The position numbers were made by a program, and so were the translations under genes. 9,071 nucleotides of DNA, taken from an uncultured Prevotella sp. (lineage in GTDB: Bacteria > Bacteroidota > Bacteroidia > Bacteroidales > Bacteroidaceae). The DNA lies in contig CALBJK010000067.1 in the NCBI GenBank assembly GCA_937892695.1, positions 1-9,071 of the forward strand, in the 5' to 3' direction. The notes under the pieces were generated by a model that saw nothing but the letters and a program-made list of their open reading frames with translations, did not search any database and had not been told where the DNA came from. Positions 1 to 5,457 of the stretch are shown piece after piece; position 1 is the stretch's first letter; the number at the start of each line of letters is the position of its first letter.

Positions 1-289
1 ATGAGATATTTGGATTTGCGGCTGAGGCAGCTTAAATTTTAACGGAGTATTGGTTTAAGGAAATATGCAAAAAAACTAAAAAACACGAGATGTTGCAATC
101 TTCACTTTGCATATTTCAAAATAAATACTACCTTTGCAAGGTTAATGATTTGAGATAAAGAGGTGTTATATTTCCGTGTTAGTCCATTATGTAACAATAA
201 TTTGCAAATGGAATACAAAATGGTAAATGCTCCACTTCTCATTCTCCATAAAGAGCAGAAAAGATAAGATTTATTTACAAAGCAAAAGG
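1..289. other. Left-edge and leader region without a convincing gene
   Basis: No gene is supported here. Two plus-strand frames are open at the left edge and stop early: one ends at 33-35 with the residues EIFGFAAEAA, the other at 40-42. Either could be the last codons of a gene lying to the left, but the stretch is too short to decide. From about 100 onward the region holds the promoter of the ATPase gene and its untranslated leader. The palindrome TTGCAA occurs at 93-98, 134-139 and 202-207, the last inside TTTGCAAA (201-208). I see no terminator for an upstream gene and no RNA gene. Confidence 0.5.
106..136 (+). promoter_or_regulatory. Bacteroidetes-type promoter of the ATPase gene
   Basis: TTTG at 106-109 is followed after exactly 19 bp by TACCTTTG at 129-136. 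This fits the -33/-7 pattern TTTG-N19-21-TAnnTTTG known for the primary sigma factor of Bacteroides and relatives. Transcription would start near 140-146, giving a leader of roughly 145 nt to the start chosen at 290. The match is complete at the fixed positions, so this is the best promoter in the window. Confidence 0.75.
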
Positions 290-1477
290 ATGGATGACTT
301 CTTTATAACATACGCTTATCTAGTCGAACATACTGACGCACCCGTAAGAAGGCTGCTGATGGATGAAATAGACTGGAACAACCGCATGATTGGCATTAAA
401 GGTACTCGTGGAGTAGGGAAGACCACATTCTTGTTGCAATACGCGAAAAATAATTTTAAGTCAAACGACAGAGCCTGCTTGTACGTCAACATGAACAACT
501 TCTACTTTCAGGGAAGAGGAATTGCTGATTTCGCAGGAGAGTTTTACAGAAATGGGGGCAAAGTACTTCTTATAGATCAGGTATTCAAGCAGCCAAACTG
601 GAGTAAAGAATTAAGAGAGTGCTATGACCGTTATAAAAATCTGAAGATTGTATTTACCGGTTCGAGCGTGATGCGTCTGAAGGAGGAGAATCCAGAACTG
701 AACGATATCGTAAGCAGTTATAATCTGAGAGGTTTTTCCTTCCGCGAGTTTCTCAACCTACAGTCTGGCAACACATTCAGACCGTACACGCTCAGAGAAA
801 TGCTAGAAAACCATCAGGAACTTGTCGAATATATAAAGAGTAAAGTTAACCCACTGGCCTACTTCGACGATTATATCCATCACGGTTTCTATCCTTTTTT
901 CTTGGAGAATAGAAATTTCTCGGAGAATCTGCTGAAGACGATGAACATGATGACTGAAGTAGACATTTTGCTCATAAAGCGAATAGGGCTTCAGTATCTT
1001 CCCAAAATAAAGAAGCTGTTCTACCTGCTGGCTGTAGGGCGGTCGAAAGCTCCTAACATAAGCACTCTTGCCGAAGAAATAGGAACAAGTCGCGCAACGG
1101 TAATGAATTACATAAAATACCTCGCCGATGCCCGACTTATCAATATTGTCTACCACAAGAACGAGTCATTTCCTAAGAAGCCTGCCAAAGTTATGATGCA
1201 TAACACAAATCTGATGTATGCCATATATCCGATAAAGGTTACTAATCAAGATATGATGGAAACGTTCTTCGTGAACAATCTGTGGAAAGACCACGTCGTA
1301 AATACAGGAGCAAAAGTAACATCATACATAATTGACAACACTCTGAAATGTGAAATTGCCGACTCTTCTTTAGCAAAGAAGAACAAGCGCGACAAAGATG
1401 CTGTCAGAATAGTCTACAACAACTACGGTGACGACAGAAACTGCCTGCCGTTATGGCTGGTCGGATTTTTGTATTAA
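290..1477 (+). CDS. AAA family ATPase with C-terminal winged helix (AAA_14/DUF4143-like)
   Basis: A predicted cytoplasmic ATP-binding protein of 395 residues. The Walker A loop GTRGVGKTT has its lysine at residue 44. The Walker B strand LLID (575-577 for Asp96) is followed by Gln97 where relatives normally have Glu. A sensor-like FTGSS follows about 30 residues later. Residues about 254-280 (ISTLAEEIGTSRATVMNYIK) form a winged helix-turn-helix, then a C-terminal domain like DUF4143 that ends PLWLVGFLY; I recall similar endings in Bacteroidales relatives, so the protein looks full length. An in-frame ATG at 227 would add 21 residues with no family resemblance. I prefer 290 because relatives begin close to the YLVE segment and because A-rich sequence precedes it. 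The cellular role of this large family is unknown; defence or toxin-related roles have been suggested for some members, and nothing here decides it. The gene has its own promoter and ends 40 bp before nifJ. Confidence 0.85.
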   Translation: MDDFFITYAYLVEHTDAPVRRLLMDEIDWNNRMIGIKGTRGVGKTTFLLQYAKNNFKSNDRACLYVNMNNFYFQGRGIADFAGEFYRNGGKVLLIDQVFKQPNWSKELRECYDRYKNLKIVFTGSSVMRLKEENPELNDIVSSYNLRGFSFREFLNLQSGNTFRPYTLREMLENHQELVEYIKSKVNPLAYFDDYIHHGFYPFFLENRNFSENLLKTMNMMTEVDILLIKRIGLQYLPKIKKLFYLLAVGRSKAPNISTLAEEIGTSRATVMNYIKYLADARLINIVYHKNESFPKKPAKVMMHNTNLMYAIYPIKVTNQDMMETFFVNNLWKDHVVNTGAKVTSYIIDNTLKCEIADSSLAKKNKRDKDAVRIVYNNYGDDRNCLPLWLVGFLY

Positions 1478-1517
1478 AATAAAAAACAAGTATACATTAA
1501 CATTTTATCTAAAGACA

Positions 1518-4500
1518 ATGGCTAAAGGAAAAAAGTTTATCACATGTGATGGTAACGAAGCCGCTGCACATGTTAGTTACATGTTCAGTGAGGTCGCAGC
1601 CATCTATCCTATCACTCCATCATCTCCGATGGCAGAGCATGTCGACGAATGGGCTGCTCAGGGACGTAAGAACTTGTTCGGAGATACGGTCTTCGTTCAA
1701 GAGATGGAATCAGAAGCTGGTGCCGCCGGTGCAGTACACGGTTCATTACAGACTGGAGCTCTCACGACAACCTTCACCGCATCTCAGGGTCTTCTGTTGA
1801 TGATTCCTAACATGTACAAAATTGCAGCAGAGCTTCTGCCTTGCGTTTTTGACGTTACCGCCCGTACAGTCGCTACACACTCTCTGTGTATCTTTGGAGA
1901 TCACAGCGACGTAATGGCTTGCCGTCAGACTGGTTTCGCAATGCTTTGCTCTGGTTCAGTACAGGAAGTGATGGATTTGACAGCCGTTTCTCACCTTTCT
2001 GCTATAAAGGGTCATGTACCGTTCATCAACTTCTTCGATGGATTCCGTACATCTCACGAGTATCAGAAGGTTGAGATGATTGCCCAGGAAGACATCCGTC
2101 CGCTAGTTGACTTTGAAGCTATTAACGAGTTCCGCAAACGTGCTCTGAATCCTGACCATCCCCAGGCTCGCGGCATGGCCGAGAACCCAGAAACGTTCTT
2201 CGCTCATCGCGAAAGCTGCAACAAGTACTACGAAGCAATTCCCGCAATAGTAGAGAACTACATGAAGGAAATCTCTAAGATTACAGGTCGCAAGTATGAA
2301 CTGTTCAGCTATTACGGCACTGATGATGCCGACCGTGTCATCATACTTATGGGTTCGGCTACAGAAGCTGCACGCGAAGCCATCGACTATATGAACGCAA
2401 ACGGTGAAAAGGTAGGTATGGTTTCCGTTCATCTGTATCGTCCGTTCTCTGTCAAGCACCTACTGGCTGCTGTACCAAAGACAGCTAAGCGCATTGCTGT
2501 TCTCGACCGCACTAAAGAGCCGGGAGCAAGCGGTGAGCCTCTGTATCTGGACGTGAAGGACGCTTTCTACGGACAGCCCGACGCTCCTCTGATTGTTGGC
2601 GGACGCTACGGACTTGGTTCTGCGGACATCACTCCAACGATGATCATCAGCGTGTACGACAATCTGAAGCTGAATGTTCCGAAGGACCACTTCACTGTAG
2701 GTATTGTCGACGACGTGACATTTACATCGCTGCCCCTTGAGGAAGAAAAGGCTCTCGGCGATCCCAGCACATTCGAGGCTAAATTCTACGGTCTTGGTTC
2801 TGACGGAACCGTTGGTGCAAACAAGAACTCGGTGAAAATCATCGGCGACAATACTAACAAGTATTGTCAGGCCTACTTCCATTACGACTCAAAGAAGTCG
2901 GGCGGTTTCACCTGCTCACACCTGCGTTTCGGCGACAAGCCAATACGCTCTACCTATCTTATTAAGACTCCTAACTTCGTAGCTTGCCACGTTCAGGCTT
3001 ACCTCCACATGTATGATGTACTCCGTGGTCTGCGCAAAAACGGTACATTCTTGCTCAACTCTATTTGGGAAGGTGACGAACTTGTAAAGAGTTTGCCGAA
3101 CAACGTAAAGCGTTACTTCGCAAAGAACAACATCAAGGTCTACTATATCAATGCTTCTAAGATCGCTCAGGAAATTGGTCTTGGCAACCGTACCAACACC
3201 ATTCTACAGTCGGCATTCTTCCGTATTACAGAGATAATACCTGTCGACCTCGCCGTTGAACAGATGAAGAAGTTCATCGTCAAGTCATACGGACGTAAGG
3301 GTGAAGACGTTGTCAACAAAAACTATCAGGCCGTAGACCGTGGTGGAGAATACAAAGAACTGACCGTTGATCCGGCTTGGACTGAACTGCCAGACGATCC
3401 GAAGGTTGAGAACAACGATCCTGCTTTCATTAACGAGGTAGTACGTCCTATCAACGCACAGAATGGTGATCTCCTGCCTGTATCGGTTTACACCAAAAAC
3501 GATCTTGTAGATGGCACATGGTATCAGGGCACTGCACGTTATGAGAAGCGCGGTGTTGCAGCATTCGTTCCAGAATGGAATCCGGAGAATTGCATACAGT
3601 GTAACAAGTGTTCGTTCGTATGTCCTCACGCTACAATCCGTCCGTTCGTGTTCGACGAGAATGAAATCAAGGGCTTTTCTGCTCCTACTATCGAGATGAA
3701 GGCTCCTAAGGCAATGAGCGGTATGCACTTCCGTATTCAGGTCGACGTACTCGACTGTCTGGGCTGCGGCAACTGTGCCGACGTTTGTCCGGGACATCCG
3801 AAGAAGGGCAAGGCTCTCGAAATGAAGCCTCTCCAGACACAGCTGGAGAACCAGAAGAACTGGGATTACTGCTTCAATAACGTAAAGAGCAAGCAGAATC
3901 TTGTTGACATCACGCTCAGTCCCAAGAACTCTCAGTTTGCTACTCCATTGTTTGAATTCTCAGGTGCATGCTCTGGCTGCGGTGAGACTCCGTATGTTAA
4001 GCTCGTATCTCAGCTGTTCGGCGACCGCCAGATTGTAGCAAACGCTACTGGATGTTCTTCAATCTACTCTGGCTCAATACCTTCAACTCCTTATTGCACG
4101 AACGACAAGGGTCACGGACCTGCATGGGCCAACTCTCTCTTCGAGGACTTTACCGAGTTCGGTCTCGGTATGCACCTTGCAGACAAGAAGCTTCGCAACC
4201 GTATCGCTACCATACTTACAGAAGCTGAAGGCAACGAAAATGTTCCTGCCGAATTTAAGGCTGCAGCCAAGGAGTGGCTCGAAGGACGCAACGACGCTAA
4301 GGCCGCACATGCAGCTGCCGACAAACTCATTCCTATGATTGAGGCAAACAAGGACAAGTGCAATTACTGCAAGGAACTTGACGGTTTGAAGAATTTCTTC
4401 ACAAAACGCAGCCAGTGGATAATTGGTGGTGACGGTGCTTCCTATGATATAGGTTACGGAGGTCTCGACCACGTACTCGCAAGTGGAGAAAACGTGAACA

Positions 4501-5105
4501 TACTCGTTCTCGACACCGAGGTTTACTCTAACACTGGCGGTCAGTCTTCTAAGGCTACACCTCTGGCAGCTATAGCACAGTTTGCCGCTGCTGGTAAGCG
4601 TATCAAGAAGAAAGACCTTGGTCTGATGGAGACCACTTACGGTTACATCTATGTAGCACAGGTTGCTATGGGTGCCGACCAAGCTCAGTGCTTGAAGGCA
4701 TTTCGTGAGGCCGAAGCTTACGATGGCCCGTCACTCATCATCGCCTACGCTCCGTGTATCAACCATGGTCTGAAGATTAAGGGCGGTATGGGACGCAGTC
4801 AGGCCGAAGAGGCACGTGCCGTGAAGTGCGGTTACTGGCATCTATGGCGTTTCAACCCCGAACTTGTCAAGGAAGGCAAGAATCCGTTCACACTCGACTC
4901 TAAGGAGCCCGACTGGAGTTTGTTCGAAGACTACTTGATGCACGAAGTTCGCTTCATGAGTGTCAAAAAAGCTCTGCCAGAGCAGGCCGACGAACTGTTT
5001 GCTGAGTGCAAACGCTCGGCACAGCAGCGTTACGCTTCATACATACGCAAGACGAAAGAAGACTGGTCTGACGAAGCAGATATGGCTGGCGAAAAAGCAA
5101 ACTAA
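1518..5105 (+). CDS. nifJ: Pyruvate:ferredoxin (flavodoxin) oxidoreductase, single-chain
   Basis: The enzyme oxidatively decarboxylates pyruvate with CoA to acetyl-CoA and CO2 and passes electrons to ferredoxin, a core step of anaerobic metabolism in the cytoplasm. At 1195 residues it is normal for the homodimeric type. The N-terminal domain has YPITPSSPM with Thr33, the SEAG motif with Glu66, and Arg116, matching active-site residues of the Desulfovibrio africanus enzyme with an offset of two. Domains II, III and an EKR-type linker follow. Two ferredoxin-type [4Fe-4S] sites lie at Cys692/695/698/702 and Cys747/750/753/757. The proximal cluster ligands are Cys818/821, Cys846 and Cys1080. Thiamine diphosphate binding is shown by GDGASYD (Asp972) and NTGGQ (Asn1005). 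There is no long C-terminal extension like the oxygen-protecting one of D. africanus. The frame is open back to 1428, but MAKGKKFITCDGNEA is the usual family start. No good promoter is visible in the 40-bp gap upstream. Confidence 0.97.
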   Translation: MAKGKKFITCDGNEAAAHVSYMFSEVAAIYPITPSSPMAEHVDEWAAQGRKNLFGDTVFVQEMESEAGAAGAVHGSLQTGALTTTFTASQGLLLMIPNMYKIAAELLPCVFDVTARTVATHSLCIFGDHSDVMACRQTGFAMLCSGSVQEVMDLTAVSHLSAIKGHVPFINFFDGFRTSHEYQKVEMIAQEDIRPLVDFEAINEFRKRALNPDHPQARGMAENPETFFAHRESCNKYYEAIPAIVENYMKEISKITGRKYELFSYYGTDDADRVIILMGSATEAAREAIDYMNANGEKVGMVSVHLYRPFSVKHLLAAVPKTAKRIAVLDRTKEPGASGEPLYLDVKDAFYGQPDAPLIVGGRYGLGSADITPTMIISVYDNLKLNVPKDHFTVGIVDDVTFTSLPLEEEKALGDPSTFEAKFYGLGSDGTVGANKNSVKIIGDNTNKYCQAYFHYDSKKSGGFTCSHLRFGDKPIRSTYLIKTPNFVACHVQAYLHMYDVLRGLRKNGTFLLNSIWEGDELVKSLPNNVKRYFAKNNIKVYYINASKIAQEIGLGNRTNTILQSAFFRITEIIPVDLAVEQMKKFIVKSYGRKGEDVVNKNYQAVDRGGEYKELTVDPAWTELPDDPKVENNDPAFINEVVRPINAQNGDLLPVSVYTKNDLVDGTWYQGTARYEKRGVAAFVPEWNPENCIQCNKCSFVCPHATIRPFVFDENEIKGFSAPTIEMKAPKAMSGMHFRIQVDVLDCLGCGNCADVCPGHPKKGKALEMKPLQTQLENQKNWDYCFNNVKSKQNLVDITLSPKNSQFATPLFEFSGACSGCGETPYVKLVSQLFGDRQIVANATGCSSIYSGSIPSTPYCTNDKGHGPAWANSLFEDFTEFGLGMHLADKKLRNRIATILTEAEGNENVPAEFKAAAKEWLEGRNDAKAAHAAADKLIPMIEANKDKCNYCKELDGLKNFFTKRSQWIIGGDGASYDIGYGGLDHVLASGENVNILVLDTEVYSNTGGQSSKATPLAAIAQFAAAGKRIKKKDLGLMETTYGYIYVAQVAMGADQAQCLKAFREAEAYDGPSLIIAYAPCINHGLKIKGGMGRSQAEEARAVKCGYWHLWRFNPELVKEGKNPFTLDSKEPDWSLFEDYLMHEVRFMSVKKALPEQADELFAECKRSAQQRYASYIRKTKEDWSDEADMAGEKAN

Positions 5106-5157
5106 GACTTTAAGTTTCCACTCCGGTTTACAATCGGAATAGGAAGTTAAACAAAAT

Positions 5158-5202
5158 CGAGTAGGAGGTAAATGCTAATTGTAGGTGTTTATCTCCTGCT
5201 TG
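5158..5202 (+). terminator. Long hairpin after nifJ, possible terminator
   Basis: The 5' arm GTAGGAGGTAAA (5161-5172) pairs with GTTTATCTCCTGC (5188-5199) over 12 bp with two G-U pairs, and can be extended outward to 5158/5202. The loop is about 15 nt. The stem is the strongest fold soon after the nifJ stop, so it may end or stabilise the nifJ transcript. The tail, TGCGTATTTACC, is poor in U, so intrinsic termination is doubtful and a 3'-end or regulatory structure is as likely. Confidence 0.4.
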
Positions 5203-5294
5203 CGTATTTACCGACCTATCACACCACCTACGTGCCGTTCTGTATAAAACAATTCCTATTTTGGACACCATCGAGATACGCCCCGTTAAGGTAG
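5172..5294 (+). CDS. Possible 40-residue hydrophobic peptide
   Basis: ATG at 5172 opens 40 codons ending in TAG at 5292-5294. The peptide begins MLIVGVYLLLAYLPTY, which could form one membrane segment, and ends with a basic, aromatic tail (WTPSRYAPLR). A complete AGGAGGT lies at 5163-5169, ending only two bases before the ATG, which is closer than usual. Shine-Dalgarno sites are rare in this phylum, and this one is also the 5' arm of the hairpin at 5158-5202, so it may simply be a stem sequence. No relative is recognised. A chance frame is the more likely reading. Confidence 0.15.
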   Translation: MLIVGVYLLLAYLPTYHTTYVPFCIKQFLFWTPSRYAPLR

Positions 5295-5339
5295 CATAAC
5301 GCTGCTGTGCCTAGGTTCTTGTTGTGCCTTCTGTGATAA
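5232..5339 (+). repeat. Imperfect direct repeat GTGCC(n)TTCTGT(n)ATAAA
   Basis: GTGCCgTTCTGTATAAA at 5232-5248 recurs as GTGCCTTCTGTgATAAA at 5324-5340, with one inserted base in each copy and the rest identical. A looser third form, GTGCCtaggTTCTtGT, lies at 5307-5322. The flanks are not alike, so this is not a simple tandem duplication. Function is unknown; protein-binding sites upstream of pheT are one possibility. Confidence 0.4.
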
Positions 5340-5391
5340 ATTTATAGTATAGAATGTTACATGTGCTTTACGATACTTTTTAGAGTTTTAT

Positions 5392-5423
5392 TTTGTTTGG
5401 GTGGCTTTATTTTTGTAATTTTG
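5392..5423 (+). promoter_or_regulatory. Bacteroidetes-type promoter of pheT
   Basis: TTTG at 5392-5395, then 20 bp, then TAATTTTG at 5416-5423, matches TTTG-N19-21-TAnnTTTG. Transcription would start near 5430, leaving only about 25-30 nt before the pheT start. Such a short leader leaves no room for a T-box or attenuator, so control of pheT by charged tRNA at the leader is unlikely from this promoter. Confidence 0.7.
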
Positions 5424-5457
5424 TGCAGTATTTGAATACATAAAATTTATCATTATA

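Larger units (their letters stand above)
5106..5457. other. Gene-poor gap between nifJ and pheT
   Basis: This 352-bp stretch has no convincing gene. Its first 130 bp are rich in complementary segments. A bulged hairpin spans 5109-5151 (TTTAA/TTAAA, TTCC/GGAA, TCCG/CGGA around a 9-nt loop). A second, longer one lies at 5158-5202. AATAGGAA (5138-5145) can also pair with TTCCTATT near 5253. The middle part has an imperfect direct repeat and a small hairpin at 5290-5311 (GGTAGCA against TGCTGTGCC with a 2-nt bulge). The last 65 bp are T-rich and hold the pheT promoter. No tRNA or known riboswitch was recognised. Confidence 0.6.

Noticed and set aside
83..154. A 22-codon frame starting near 90 on the plus strand
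   Set aside because: It spans the promoter elements at 106-136, so it would lie mostly upstream of the transcript start.
227..289. An earlier start for the ATPase adding 21 residues
   Set aside because: The added residues do not look like the family start, and A-rich sequence precedes the ATG at 290; the choice is likely but not proven.
1468..1498. TTTG-N19-TATACATT as a promoter for nifJ
   Set aside because: The downstream element lacks the conserved TTTG of TAnnTTTG, so the match is too weak to list.
1428..1517. An upstream start for nifJ overlapping the ATPase gene
   Set aside because: The 30 extra residues are unlike the family N-terminus, while MAKGKKF at 1518 matches it.
4083..4682. 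A 199-codon open frame on the minus strand inside nifJ
   Set aside because: It lies wholly within the conserved thiamine-binding part of nifJ; codon bias of the sense gene explains the lack of stops, and its residues resemble no protein.
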